Below are positions 33,478 to 42,758 of a stretch of DNA of 43,889 nt, piece after piece. The stretch comes from Chitinophagales bacterium (GTDB lineage Bacteria > Bacteroidota > Bacteroidia > Chitinophagales > JADIYW01), in contig JAMLHH010000025.1 of the NCBI GenBank assembly GCA_023957215.1, positions 1 through 43,889 on the forward strand, in the 5' to 3' direction. Both the position numbers and the translations under genes were made by a program. The notes beneath the pieces are model-generated. The model was not told where the DNA came from, made no database searches, and was given only the letters and a program-made list of their open reading frames with translations. Every line of letters starts with the position of its first letter. Positions within the stretch are counted from its first letter, which is position 1.

Positions 33478-33889
33478 TTACAAAGTACCAACTAAATTTC
33501 AATCTCGTACTTCTGACTTCTAAATTTGTATTTCTAATGCTTACTTTCTCAACTTATAGCTATCTGATTGATTGTGCTTTTAGTGGAAAAATATGTTATA
33601 AAGTTAGATAAGATCACTATGCGACACCCAAATTGATGCCGCATAGCTTGTTATTAGTAATATAACAAAACAGATAAAAAGAGTGATAAAGTCGGTATCT
33701 CAACTTTTGAAGAAACTTCTAAAAAACGGACACAACCGATTCTATTGAATGATTTTTTAATCAATTTTTAACTATCTTCGAACTAAAGATGAAAGTATAA
33801 TCACTATATCTCCTCGAATATCAACTTACATATTTAAAAGTATTCCTCTATAGTTATATAGTTAGCTAAAGTCAACTGATTAAAAGGGA

Positions 33890-35218
33890 TTAAACTACCC
33901 CTTGATCAATCATTGCTTCTGCGACTTTCACAAAGCCACCAATATTGGCACCTCTTTCATAATTGACATAGCCGTCTGCTTCTGTACCATATTTTACACA
34001 GGTATTGTAGATTTCCATCATAATTCCTTTTAATCTTTGATCTACTTTCTCTTTAGACCATGAGTAACGTAAAGAATTTTGAGTCATTTCTAAACCTGAG
34101 ACGGCAACTCCTCCGGCATTTGCTGCTTTACCTGGTGCAAAAGGTATTTTTTTACTCTTAAATACGGTAGCAGCTTCAGCAGTACAAGGCATGTTTGCTC
34201 CTTCACCCACAAACTTGCAACCATTTGCGATTAATAATTTAGCATCATTTTCATCTAATTCATTTTGAGTGGCACAAGGGAGTGCAATATCACACTTAAT
34301 ATCCCATGGTTTCTTCCCCTCGAAATATTTAGCTTCCGGATATTTTTCAATATACTCTTTAATTCTCCCTCTCTTCACATCTTTTAATTCTGTAACAAAA
34401 GCCAGCTTTTCCGTAGTAATTCCTGATTCATCATAAATATATCCATTGGAATCTGAAAGCGTTACTACTTTGGCTCCATACTGGATTGCCTTTTCTACTG
34501 CAAACTGAGCTACGTTACCAGAACCTGAAATGGTAATTACTTTATTTTCAAAGCTTGAATTATTACTTTTTAAGATCGCTTCCATAAAGTAAATTAATCC
34601 ATATCCGGTAGCTTCAGGACGAATTAAGCTACCTCCCCACTCATTTCCTTTGCCGGTCAAAACTCCGGTAAATTCGTTTTTCAGTCTTTTATATTGACCG
34701 AATAAAAAGCCTATTTCTCTTTTCCCTACCCCTATATCTCCTGCTGGAATGTCTAAGTTATGCCCGATATGGCGATATAATTCTGTCATAAAGCTTTGGC
34801 AAAAACGCATTACCTCGCTATCTGATTTTCCCTTAGGGTCAAAATCAGATCCACCTTTACCGCCACCCATTGGAAGTCCGGTGAGACTATTCTTCAATAC
34901 CTGCTCGAAAGCTAGAAACTTTAAGACACTTAAGGTTACAGTAGGGTGCAATCGCAAGCCTCCTTTGTAAGGTCCGATAGCTGAGTTTAACTGAACTCTG
35001 AAGCCTCTGTTAATCTGAATTTCGCCTTTATCATCTACCCAAGGTACCTTAAACATGATTACTCGCTCCGGTTCCGCCATCCTTTCAAATATCTTAAATT
35101 GCTTATATTTTGGATTTTGTTCTATGAAGGGCAAAACATACTCTGCAACTTCACTCACTGCTTGGCAAAATTCGGGTTCTCCCGGATTCTTTGCCTTAAT
35201 AACGTCTAATGTGTTCAA
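33890..35218 (-). CDS. gdhA: Glutamate dehydrogenase (NADP-type), TTG start
   Basis: The enzyme aminates 2-oxoglutarate to glutamate (ammonium assimilation). It is a 442-residue hexameric type. Motifs are VPWVDDKGEIQINRGFRVQ, GPYKGGLRLHP, the catalytic-Lys segment LPMGGGKGGSDFDPKGKSD, PAGDIGVGKREIGFLFGQYKR and the NAD(P)-fold ISGSGNVAQFA. The ending GGFVKVAEAMIDQGVV is typical. The sequence from MNTLDVIKAKNPGEPEF fits relatives, but the start codon is TTG (35218) and no upstream ATG or GTG is in frame. Glutamate made here feeds proA, ilvE and others. Confidence 0.95.
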   Translation of the reverse strand: MNTLDVIKAKNPGEPEFCQAVSEVAEYVLPFIEQNPKYKQFKIFERMAEPERVIMFKVPWVDDKGEIQINRGFRVQLNSAIGPYKGGLRLHPTVTLSVLKFLAFEQVLKNSLTGLPMGGGKGGSDFDPKGKSDSEVMRFCQSFMTELYRHIGHNLDIPAGDIGVGKREIGFLFGQYKRLKNEFTGVLTGKGNEWGGSLIRPEATGYGLIYFMEAILKSNNSSFENKVITISGSGNVAQFAVEKAIQYGAKVVTLSDSNGYIYDESGITTEKLAFVTELKDVKRGRIKEYIEKYPEAKYFEGKKPWDIKCDIALPCATQNELDENDAKLLIANGCKFVGEGANMPCTAEAATVFKSKKIPFAPGKAANAGGVAVSGLEMTQNSLRYSWSKEKVDQRLKGIMMEIYNTCVKYGTEADGYVNYERGANIGGFVKVAEAMIDQGVV

Positions 35219-35646
35219 ATGATTTAAATTTAAATTGTTTATAAATAAGGTTTCTAAATAATTTCGATATAGATACTTCTGAGAAGTAGATATTGTTAGA
35301 GAGTTTGGAAGGTAAGACCCTTATTTTTTTATGATAAGAATGTGTATGAAAGAAGGCTAATAATACTTTCGACAATTTCATCTAATTAAGAGTGAATAAG
35401 AATTCATGCCACTAATTTAGTCAAAAAAAAATCTCAGCATTACAGACTTTTCTAAAAAATAATAAATTCATCTAAAAAAAAGTTAACTTTAGCTCAAGAC
35501 GATTTTAAATATTTAGTCTCTATTAAAATTTTTATTTAGAGGACTATCTTTTACATTCACACACCAATAAATACCGTGGAAATACATTTTTCGCAAGTTG
35601 GGAGTACCCACTTAGTTTGTGGACAAATTACTACATCGGTAGATTA
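35219..35646. other. AT-rich gap between gdhA and the GH36 gene
   Basis: This 428-nt gap, upstream of gdhA and downstream of the GH36 stop, has no convincing gene. A bulged hairpin (AAGTTGGG / CCCACTT, 35595-35613) lies about 35 nt past the GH36 stop but has no T run. Nothing else was recognised. Confidence 0.5.
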
Positions 35647-37668
35647 TCACATTGCCTTTAACTGTACTTTTGCAATAGCAAACATCTTTTTTTGTATCAA
35701 CTCAAAAGGTTGATTGTTAATCGTTTCACCGATGTAATCTTTGGGGACTTTGAGATAAATGATAGGATCTATCAAAAGATTTTCTCTCAGTGACACGTCG
35801 ATATTGACTCCACGAAGAGCAATCTTAGTGATTTCAGAACCGGCAAAGAAATGCCCTTTTGTACCTAATATTCCGAAAGGTCCCGAACTACAATTGTGGT
35901 ATAAAATGCTTTGATGTTTGGGAATAGAAATCGTTTGAGCACGACTGATGATTTCCTGACTTCTTACATCGAAATAAATACCTTCAGAAAGCTTATACAA
36001 TTTATCTTGATCGGAAGTATTGATAAAAGCAGTGTAACGTCTGTCATCTATCTGAAACAAAATTCGATATAGTCCACCGCTATGTTCCACTTTGATTTCT
36101 TTTTGCCTGACCAAAGGGAAGATAGAGCGATATAGCTGCATGGTATCTTCATCATAATCGCCGATATTGTCAGAGGTGAAAATCAAATCACCGAAGATGA
36201 GATTAGTGAGTAGCAAAGTAAATTGTTCTTCTTTAGAAAGTTTTTGTTTTTTACTTCTTAAAATCATTACATCCGGATCATTCAAAAAAGCATAACCATT
36301 GAGTTGTCGCCTGTTGATAGAATTGTTAATAGCAAGATAAGTAGAAAGTCTTTCACGATGATTCAGCCATTTTAAAGGTTTCATTTCCCATGATAAATGA
36401 ATGTCCTGACCAACACGGCAAAAGTCCATTTTCCCACTTGCACTGCCCAACGGAACACCACAGCCTAAAGTCATTTTCTCTTCACCGATAGCATTGCGAA
36501 CCAAATCCAAGGCATCTGACATCATTTGAGCATGTGTCTTTCCATTTCTCGCTATCAAGCAGACGGCATACAAAAAGTCCAATTTTAGCAAGTCGTAATT
36601 CCATTCTTCAGTGAAAACTTTTAAAACTTTTTGTAGATAGACTCTGACCTCAGGATGATAAATATCCAAAGCATAAAAAGCATTGCTCCACAGCGGATTA
36701 ATACCCACTCTTAAAGGTTTGTCGTTTTCATATTTGAGTAGCCAGTCTGGGTGATTTTTTACCAGTTCTGATTTCTTTTCTGCTATAAAAGGTGCCAACC
36801 AAATACCTGCTTTATAACCTGCTGCTTTAATTTTTTGGGCAATCGCTTTCATGCCCGAAGGAAACTTTTCATTGACACTCAACCAATCGCCGACTTTGGT
36901 TTGATAGCCATCGTCAATTTGAAAAATGTCGATAGGTAAAGCTTGTTTCTGATAGTTGTTTAAGTTCTCTAAAACAATTTCTTCCGAAATTTTAGTGTAA
37001 TAATGATACCAGCTTGTCCAACCTATACTTGGTTTTACCTTTGGTTCGGGATATTCACAAAGCATGAAATAATGTTGGAAAGCACTTCGTTCTAAGTTTT
37101 CACATTGAAAAACATCTAAAACTGTTCTTTCACCTTGAATTTCCCAACCGTTTACATCCCGGATGATATGTAGTTTGTTTTCTTGCGTTTTATGTACAAA
37201 ATTGGTAAAAGCATTTTTTTCATCTACCGAACCGATGAACTGTATCTTTTTTAAAGGCAAAGTGTAATAGGTATAATTCCAACTGTGCAATTCGCCTTTC
37301 TTTCCGGTGTATTCGTAATAAGTATAATCACCATAAGGATCTAAAATAGAGCGTGTTATCTTTTTTAGTGGTTTTATCTTGTCTTCCGGTGAGTAAATTC
37401 CGGTAGATGACCACGATTGAAATCCGTTGATAAGTATAGATTTCGTAGCAGAATAATCGGTACTCAAAATGAGCTCTAAACGTTCTAAGATTATCGCTTT
37501 TTTTGTTTGAATTTCTGCTTTTATTCTTTCACCTGAAAGAGTTTCTTCTACTGATATTGCAAAAGAAAAATCATCACTTTGAAAATCAAGAGAACCTGAC
37601 TTTGGTGTCACTTTTTTAGACTTGCCATCTTCTGCATATTGTAAAAAAACACTTTCTACTATGTACAT
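35647..37668 (-). CDS. GH36 alpha-galactosidase
   Basis: A 673-residue glycoside hydrolase of clan GH-D that releases terminal alpha-galactose. An N-terminal beta-sandwich (about 1-220) precedes the TIM barrel. The barrel has GWTSWYHYYTKISE, IFQIDDGYQTKVGDW, KAGIWLAPFIAE, the nucleophile Asp364 in LLKLDFLY and the acid/base Asp422 in RVGQDIHLSW. A C-terminal beta domain follows. There is no signal peptide, so it is probably cytoplasmic. The ATG at 37668 shares one base with the stop of the upstream gene (TGATG), indicating coupled translation. The substrate could also be another alpha-galactoside or a related sugar. Confidence 0.9.
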   Translation of the reverse strand: MYIVESVFLQYAEDGKSKKVTPKSGSLDFQSDDFSFAISVEETLSGERIKAEIQTKKAIILERLELILSTDYSATKSILINGFQSWSSTGIYSPEDKIKPLKKITRSILDPYGDYTYYEYTGKKGELHSWNYTYYTLPLKKIQFIGSVDEKNAFTNFVHKTQENKLHIIRDVNGWEIQGERTVLDVFQCENLERSAFQHYFMLCEYPEPKVKPSIGWTSWYHYYTKISEEIVLENLNNYQKQALPIDIFQIDDGYQTKVGDWLSVNEKFPSGMKAIAQKIKAAGYKAGIWLAPFIAEKKSELVKNHPDWLLKYENDKPLRVGINPLWSNAFYALDIYHPEVRVYLQKVLKVFTEEWNYDLLKLDFLYAVCLIARNGKTHAQMMSDALDLVRNAIGEEKMTLGCGVPLGSASGKMDFCRVGQDIHLSWEMKPLKWLNHRERLSTYLAINNSINRRQLNGYAFLNDPDVMILRSKKQKLSKEEQFTLLLTNLIFGDLIFTSDNIGDYDEDTMQLYRSIFPLVRQKEIKVEHSGGLYRILFQIDDRRYTAFINTSDQDKLYKLSEGIYFDVRSQEIISRAQTISIPKHQSILYHNCSSGPFGILGTKGHFFAGSEITKIALRGVNIDVSLRENLLIDPIIYLKVPKDYIGETINNQPFELIQKKMFAIAKVQLKAM

Positions 37669-38630
37669 CAAATCTCTTTTATATTATAAAACAATAGACG
37701 GATATCCGCTTTGTCTTTCCCCTTCGTGGGGAACTTCCATTCACCTTTGTAATGAATACTTTTGGGAAAAAGCTTGTTACCTATTTCATGCATGTCGATA
37801 TCGATAAAAATATCTGCTGCTACAAATAAGCCCGGATAATACACTTCATACGTTCTCGAAATAATCGCCAAATCGCTCGACCTAAAAGTAGTTTTCATCT
37901 TTTTGATAATAACCGACTTTTCCGAATGGGGATATTTGACACTGTCCACCACTATATTGAAATCAAATACAGAAAGTGTATCGTTGATATGTCTGAAGTC
38001 CACATTGAACTTATAATAGTCAGAAGTCGGCGGTTCAAAAATATTGGTTTTCATTTTATTACCTATAATCGGTACATCCACGCGGATGGTTTGGGGTGCA
38101 AAAATAAATCGCTTGATAAATTCTCTTTGCTGGTTTTTATCATTGGGTTTATCTAAAACGACGATACCTTTTGGAGTCGGTTCATAGACTTTGCCACATA
38201 CTTTTTTAGGAGTGGTAAAAAACTTTTTCATCAGGTCAAAAGTTTCTGAAATCGGTTGACCTTTTTTATTGAAAAATGAACCACTACTATCCAAAGTGAT
38301 ATAAGTTTCAAAACGACAATCATTTTCTATCTGCTCAGAGTAGATACGCTTTAGTTTTCCTTGAAGTCCACCCTTTTTGTCAAAGATTTTTGCATCCATA
38401 TTTAAAAGATGAGGATGCGTTTTAAGTAACATAAAGCTGTTAAAAAGAGTAGTATCTTCCATCGTGTATTTGATGAAGTTAACAGGATTAAGCTTCCCCG
38501 TTCTGACAGCATCTACTGTAACAGAATCTAAAACGAAAGTGGCTGCAACCTTATCATAATTATCCGTATTTTGTGCGTAAATGCACTGGATACTTAAAGA
38601 AAACAGTAAAAGATACTTTATAAATCGCAT
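37668..38630 (-). CDS. Secreted protein of unknown function, coupled to GH36
   Basis: I do not recognise this family. It is 320 residues with a clear signal peptide (1-19, ends CIYAQ). The mature part is strand-rich and has repeated KxxxKxxF-type segments; KTTFRSSDLAIISRTYEVYYPGLFVAADIFIDIDMHEIG suggests an outer-membrane or periplasmic beta-structured domain. No lipobox, T9SS domain or catalytic motif was seen. The stop codon TGA overlaps the GH36 ATG, and it is divergent from the hydroxyacyl-CoA dehydrogenase by 39 nt. It could serve glycan handling only by association. Confidence 0.7.
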   Translation of the reverse strand: MRFIKYLLLFSLSIQCIYAQNTDNYDKVAATFVLDSVTVDAVRTGKLNPVNFIKYTMEDTTLFNSFMLLKTHPHLLNMDAKIFDKKGGLQGKLKRIYSEQIENDCRFETYITLDSSGSFFNKKGQPISETFDLMKKFFTTPKKVCGKVYEPTPKGIVVLDKPNDKNQQREFIKRFIFAPQTIRVDVPIIGNKMKTNIFEPPTSDYYKFNVDFRHINDTLSVFDFNIVVDSVKYPHSEKSVIIKKMKTTFRSSDLAIISRTYEVYYPGLFVAADIFIDIDMHEIGNKLFPKSIHYKGEWKFPTKGKDKADIRLLFYNIKEI

Positions 38631-38669
38631 GATATATTAAATTGCAAGTTCAAAAATACAATTCAATTT

Positions 38670-39560
38670 ATGAAAAACGTAATAGTTGTTGGCGCAGGTA
38701 CGATGGGTAATGGAATTGCGCATGTTTGTGCGCAAAATGGATATTCTGTGACACTCGTAGATATCAAACAAGAATTCTTAGATAGAGCTTTGGCTACCAT
38801 TGCAAAAAATTTGGAACGACAAGTCAATAAGGGTATTTTGTCTGAGAATGATAAAAATGCCACTTTGGCTAATATTCAAACAAATGTTGACTTGGCATCA
38901 GCTGTGAAAAGTGCTGATTTGGTGATAGAAGTTGTTTCTGAAAATATTGCTATCAAAGAATCCATCTTTAAGATACTGGATGAAAATGCACCTGCTGATA
39001 CGATTTTGGCATCTAATACCTCTTCTATTTCGATTACAAAATTAGCTTCGTTTACGAAGAGACCGGATAAAGTCATCGGTATGCACTTTATGAATCCGGT
39101 GCCTGTCATGAAATTGGTAGAAGTGATACGTGGATATGCAAGTTCTGATGAAACGACAGCTGTCATCATGGAGATTTCTAAATTGTTAGGAAAAATTCCG
39201 GTAGAAGTCAATGACTATCCGGGTTTTGTTGCCAATAGAATTTTAATGCCGATGATCAATGAGGCAATTTATACTTTATACGAGGGAGTAGGAGGTGTGC
39301 AAGAAATCGACACGGTGATGAAATTAGGTATGGCACATCCGATGGGCCCATTGCAATTAGCTGATTTTATCGGTTTGGATGTTTGTCTGGCAATTATGAA
39401 TGTTTTGTATGACGGCTTTAAAAACCCCAAATATGCACCTTGTCCATTATTGGTCAATATGGTGACTGCCGGCAAACTCGGTGTGAAATCCGGTGAAGGT
39501 TTTTACGTTCATACAAAAGGTAGTAAAGAATTGGTCGTAGCATCATCATTTGCAAAATAA
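38670..39560 (+). CDS. 3-hydroxybutyryl-CoA dehydrogenase
   Basis: An NAD(P)-dependent enzyme that interconverts 3-hydroxyacyl-CoA and acetoacyl-CoA, usually in fatty-acid or butyrate metabolism. The Rossmann motif VVGAGTMGNGIAHVCAQNGY is at 6-25. Conserved segments ASNTSSISITKLA and the catalytic His139 in IGMHFMNPVPVMKLVEVI follow. The C-terminal dimerisation domain has PGFVANRILMPMINEAI, the Asn of the catalytic trio, and ends GVKSGEGFYVH. Its 296 residues equal the stand-alone Hbd/PaaH length. It is 5 nt upstream of ddl. No thiolase or crotonase gene is adjacent. Confidence 0.93.
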   Translation: MKNVIVVGAGTMGNGIAHVCAQNGYSVTLVDIKQEFLDRALATIAKNLERQVNKGILSENDKNATLANIQTNVDLASAVKSADLVIEVVSENIAIKESIFKILDENAPADTILASNTSSISITKLASFTKRPDKVIGMHFMNPVPVMKLVEVIRGYASSDETTAVIMEISKLLGKIPVEVNDYPGFVANRILMPMINEAIYTLYEGVGGVQEIDTVMKLGMAHPMGPLQLADFIGLDVCLAIMNVLYDGFKNPKYAPCPLLVNMVTAGKLGVKSGEGFYVHTKGSKELVVASSFAK

Positions 39561-39565
39561 GTTTT

Positions 39566-40651
39566 ATGTCAAAGCATCAAGTTGCACTCATTTTTGGTGG
39601 AAAATCACCCGAACACGAAGTTTCTATCGTTTCGTCAAAAAGTATTTATAATGCCATAGATAAAGACATCTATGATGTGATTTTGATAGGAATCTCTCAG
39701 TCCGGAAAATGGTACTTGGAACAGGAAGCAAACTATCTACAATATGATTTTGTGATAGGTGAGCAAGGTGAAGAACTTTTTGTTTTACCGGGACATACCA
39801 AAGACCAGATTAGAATCTTGTCAAGTGGTGAAAGCTTGGGTGAGATAGATGTCGCCTTTCCGATTACGCACGGTCCCAATGGTGAGGATGGTACTTTACA
39901 AGGCCTTTTAAATCAAATCAATCTACCTTTTGTCGGTCCGGATGTATTAGGTTCATCTGTGGCGATGGATAAAGATGTGAGCAAAAGATTATTTCAACAT
40001 GCCGGTATTTCATGCGCAGATGCGGTCATTTTGCATCGTCATCTCAAAGATGAAATTGATTACGAAAAGATAGTAGAAAAGTTAGGTTCTACACTTTTTA
40101 TCAAACCTGCTAATATGGGTTCGTCTGTCGGTGTACACAAAAGTGAAGATCGAGCAAGTTTTGAAGCTGCTATTGCAGCTGCTTTTCAATATGACATTAA
40201 AATTTTGGTTGAAAAGGCGGTAGTCGGTCGTGAGTTGGAATGTGCAGTTTTAGGGAATGAATTTCCCAAAGCCAGTACGATAGGAGAAATTGTCATTGGC
40301 AAAGGCTTTTATGATTTCGAGTCAAAATATGAAGATAAAAACAATGCACAACTTTTCATTCCGGCTGAAAATTTATCAGCTGACATTATCAAAAAGATTC
40401 AGGATGTCGCTATTCGTGCTTATCAATGCTTGGAATTAGAAGGTATCACACGTGTGGATGTGTTTTTGACAGGGAATAACGATATTTTGGTTAATGAAGT
40501 CAACACGCTTCCGGGCTTTACTTCTATCAGTATGTATCCAAAACTATGGGAGAAGTCAGGAATGGCTTATTCTGATTTGATTACTCATATTTTGCAATAC
40601 GCTATTTCGAGAGGACACCGGAATCAGTCTTTGAAGAGTACGAGAAAGTGA
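39566..40651 (+). CDS. ddl: D-alanine--D-alanine ligase
   Basis: An ATP-grasp enzyme that joins two D-alanines for peptidoglycan precursors. It is 361 residues. The N-terminal LIFGGKSPEHEVSIVSS is the family start. HGPNGEDGTLQGLL, FVGPDVLGSSVAMDKD, FIKPANMGSSVGVHK and the Mg-binding RVDVFLTGNNDILVNEVNTLPGFTSISMYPKLW are all present. The long form with a central insert (FYDFESKYEDKNNAQLFIPA) resembles the VanA/Ddl-A subgroup. It is probably cotranscribed with the dehydrogenase upstream. No mur genes are adjacent. Confidence 0.96.
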   Translation: MSKHQVALIFGGKSPEHEVSIVSSKSIYNAIDKDIYDVILIGISQSGKWYLEQEANYLQYDFVIGEQGEELFVLPGHTKDQIRILSSGESLGEIDVAFPITHGPNGEDGTLQGLLNQINLPFVGPDVLGSSVAMDKDVSKRLFQHAGISCADAVILHRHLKDEIDYEKIVEKLGSTLFIKPANMGSSVGVHKSEDRASFEAAIAAAFQYDIKILVEKAVVGRELECAVLGNEFPKASTIGEIVIGKGFYDFESKYEDKNNAQLFIPAENLSADIIKKIQDVAIRAYQCLELEGITRVDVFLTGNNDILVNEVNTLPGFTSISMYPKLWEKSGMAYSDLITHILQYAISRGHRNQSLKSTRK

Positions 40652-40866
40652 TGTATTTGTCTTGTCCAAAGATAGGCTTACACATTTTATAATTAAGAAA
40701 TGAAAAGACACAACACAATAACTGAATTTAAATTAACGTGAGTTTTGGAGACACCATCTCATTAAGTGTGCAAGTTTAATTTCGAGAGCAATTGATTATA
40801 GTTCCACCCTTAGTTCAAAGATAGTTGAAATCGATTCAGAATGAAAAGCAAAGTAAAGTAAAGCGA

Positions 40867-41826
40867 CTATCTATAAATGCCTACCACCTGACCATCTTTG
40901 ATTTCTACCACATAAGCATTGCCAAAACCTTGGCGTTGTTGGATTTGTCGTGCAACAACTTTTGCATCGTTGAGATTGCTAAAAGTACCGACATGTACTG
41001 CTGTTAATCCATTGGAATTTGTCATCGTATTAAATTCACCAAAACTTTTTAAAGGATTTAAAATCGTCCAATTAGGCTTTGAATAGGCACCTACTTGTAC
41101 TCTATAAATGATTTCATTTGTTGCTATCGGAGTACTTTCAACTTTTGCTTCTATTTTTTCGTCGTTGGTAGATGTTGAAGCTGTTGCCGGAGTCGTTGTA
41201 ACTTGCTCTAAAGGCTTAGTTTCGTTAGTTGGAGTGTTTGTTGTTACTGTATTTGTGTTAACTGATACATTTTGGTTCGTAATGGCAGGAACTTTGGTAT
41301 CGTTGATATCCAAAATCTGATTCAAATCAAAATTCACTTGTGTAGATCCTCTATATATCTGTAAGATATTGGCATCTGTCACAAAAGGAAAGAGTTCATC
41401 TTCCGAACTGTTTACTTTCAGACCTAAATTAGTAGGGTCAGACCACTGACCATTTCTCTTTTCAGAATAATATACATCAAAACCTCCGGCTCCGCCATTG
41501 ATATTGGAAACAAAGAAGATTCTATTCCCATTGGACTGCATAAAAGGGTGTCCCACTTTGATTTTACCTTTTCCATTAGAATTGGCAGTGTATCTAATCC
41601 ACTGACCGTTTTCATTCTTACAGTTTAAAATATCATACATCAATATTTCTTCCGTACTCCAACTGCGTTCTCCCATAGAAGGTCGGTCTAATATTTTACC
41701 TGCCATCTGTGCATTGTAAACATTTTCGACCTCCACTAAAAATAAATTGTTAGGATTCGGCTGTGCGTACAAAAAAAGAAAGCTCAAGCTTGTAATGATA
41801 TAAGAAATGAATTTTTTCAACTGCAT
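40867..41826 (-). CDS. PD40/SPOR-domain secreted protein
   Basis: A 319-residue exported protein. The signal peptide is 1-21. From about 85 to 160 there are WD40-like PD40 propeller strands (GHPFMQSNGNRIFFVSN, GGFDVYYSEKRNGQWSDPTNLG and ELFPFVTDANILQIYR). A Thr/Asn-rich low-complexity linker (about 180-235, NTNTVTTNTPTNE) leads to a C-terminal SPOR domain (about 245-319; YRVQVGAYSKPNW, GLTAVHVGTFSNLNDAKVVARQI). SPOR domains bind denuded glycan strands of peptidoglycan, so the protein probably sits near the wall or septum. Only two propeller blades are visible, fewer than a full propeller. Confidence 0.82.
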   Translation of the reverse strand: MQLKKFISYIITSLSFLFLYAQPNPNNLFLVEVENVYNAQMAGKILDRPSMGERSWSTEEILMYDILNCKNENGQWIRYTANSNGKGKIKVGHPFMQSNGNRIFFVSNINGGAGGFDVYYSEKRNGQWSDPTNLGLKVNSSEDELFPFVTDANILQIYRGSTQVNFDLNQILDINDTKVPAITNQNVSVNTNTVTTNTPTNETKPLEQVTTTPATASTSTNDEKIEAKVESTPIATNEIIYRVQVGAYSKPNWTILNPLKSFGEFNTMTNSNGLTAVHVGTFSNLNDAKVVARQIQQRQGFGNAYVVEIKDGQVVGIYR

Positions 41827-41927
41827 TTTTTGATATTTTTATTAATTATCCAAATATAATGCCTTGTTTTGGGTACTCATAATAAAATGAATTATTCGAG
41901 TTCTGATTTTTATAGTATTTTAACATC

Positions 41928-42758
41928 GTGAAAAATAAGAGACAAATTTACATATTGGTTTTAGGCTGTATTTTTTTACTCTCTATCACCAATATCCGTG
42001 CGGCAGGTGAGTATCGTCCTGTGGGCAGTAGGGCTATGGTGCCGGGCTTAGGCGGAGTCAGTTCTATCTCATTGTATGCGCCGATTAGTAACCAAGCGGC
42101 GATGGGATTTGCAAGTTCATCATCTGTCAGTGCATTTTATTCTTATACGGGAATTGCCGAGGGTGTGAACAATTTTTCCGCAATGGGACAGTTGAAATTG
42201 AAAAAATCGGGAACATTAGGCTTTTCTACTTCTTATTTCGGGTATGAACTTTTCAACGACAAGAAGTTTGGTTTGGGGTATGGTCTCAAATTAGCCGATT
42301 TTGTTTCGATAGGTGCGCAATTAGACTTTTTTCATAGTAAAATATCAGGTTATGGTTCAAATTCTGCCGTCACTTTTGAATTAGGAACACTTTTTAAAAT
42401 CAACAAACATATCCAATTGGGAGTGCATGTCTATAATCCGGCAAGAGTGAAATATGGTAGAGAAACGGATGAAAGAATACCGACAGTTTTTAGATTGGGA
42501 GGCACTTATACCACCTCTGAAAAAGTATGGGTGAATGCGGAAATCGAACAAGATTTGGATATGAATCTCGCTTTTAGAGCCGGAGTGGATTATCGGATCA
42601 ATGATTATTTTATTGTAAGAGGTGGCATGCTGACTTATCCGTTGTCAGGTAGTCTGGGTGCAGGTGTTTCAGTAAAAGGTTTGCATATAGAGGTATTGGG
42701 TTCATATCAAAAGGTAACAGGTATTTCACCACAGTTGGGATTGTCGTATGTTTTTTAG
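41928..42758 (+). CDS. Outer-membrane beta-barrel protein, PorV/PorQ-like (GTG start)
   Basis: A 276-residue protein starting with GTG (no in-frame ATG nearby). The signal peptide runs to about 25 (ends IRAAG). The opening GSRAMVPGLGGVSSISLYAPISNQAAMGF recalls the PorV/PorQ or FadL-related barrel start (gene-location motif GxxxLG...NPAxLA). Then come amphipathic strands with GLGYGLKLADFVSIGAQLDFF, IQLGVHVYNP, and the terminal strand ISPQLGLSYVF with the Phe-ending barrel signature. Related proteins in this phylum are T9SS-associated (PorV/PorQ), but family membership is uncertain. It overlaps the next gene by 11 nt. Confidence 0.6.
   Translation: MKNKRQIYILVLGCIFLLSITNIRAAGEYRPVGSRAMVPGLGGVSSISLYAPISNQAAMGFASSSSVSAFYSYTGIAEGVNNFSAMGQLKLKKSGTLGFSTSYFGYELFNDKKFGLGYGLKLADFVSIGAQLDFFHSKISGYGSNSAVTFELGTLFKINKHIQLGVHVYNPARVKYGRETDERIPTVFRLGGTYTTSEKVWVNAEIEQDLDMNLAFRAGVDYRINDYFIVRGGMLTYPLSGSLGAGVSVKGLHIEVLGSYQKVTGISPQLGLSYVF

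Larger units (their letters stand above)
32972..33889. other. Long gap upstream of thrS with an octamer array and decay
   Basis: About 0.9 kb between thrS and gdhA without an intact gene. It contains the octamer array (33013-33144), a 53-codon gene-end fragment on the minus strand (33316-33477), and a hairpin with arms CTATGCG (33617-33623) and CGCATAG (33640-33646). The rest is AT-rich with no recognisable feature. Confidence 0.6.

Noticed and set aside
33281..33523. 80-codon plus-strand ORF upstream of thrS
   Set aside because: Low-complexity, Phe/Ser/Cys-rich translation opposite a more protein-like minus-strand fragment; no domain or start context.
33617..33646. Riboswitch or leader hairpin for thrS
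   Set aside because: A 7-bp stem with a 16-nt loop about 0.65 kb from thrS, with no conserved leader features; not supported.
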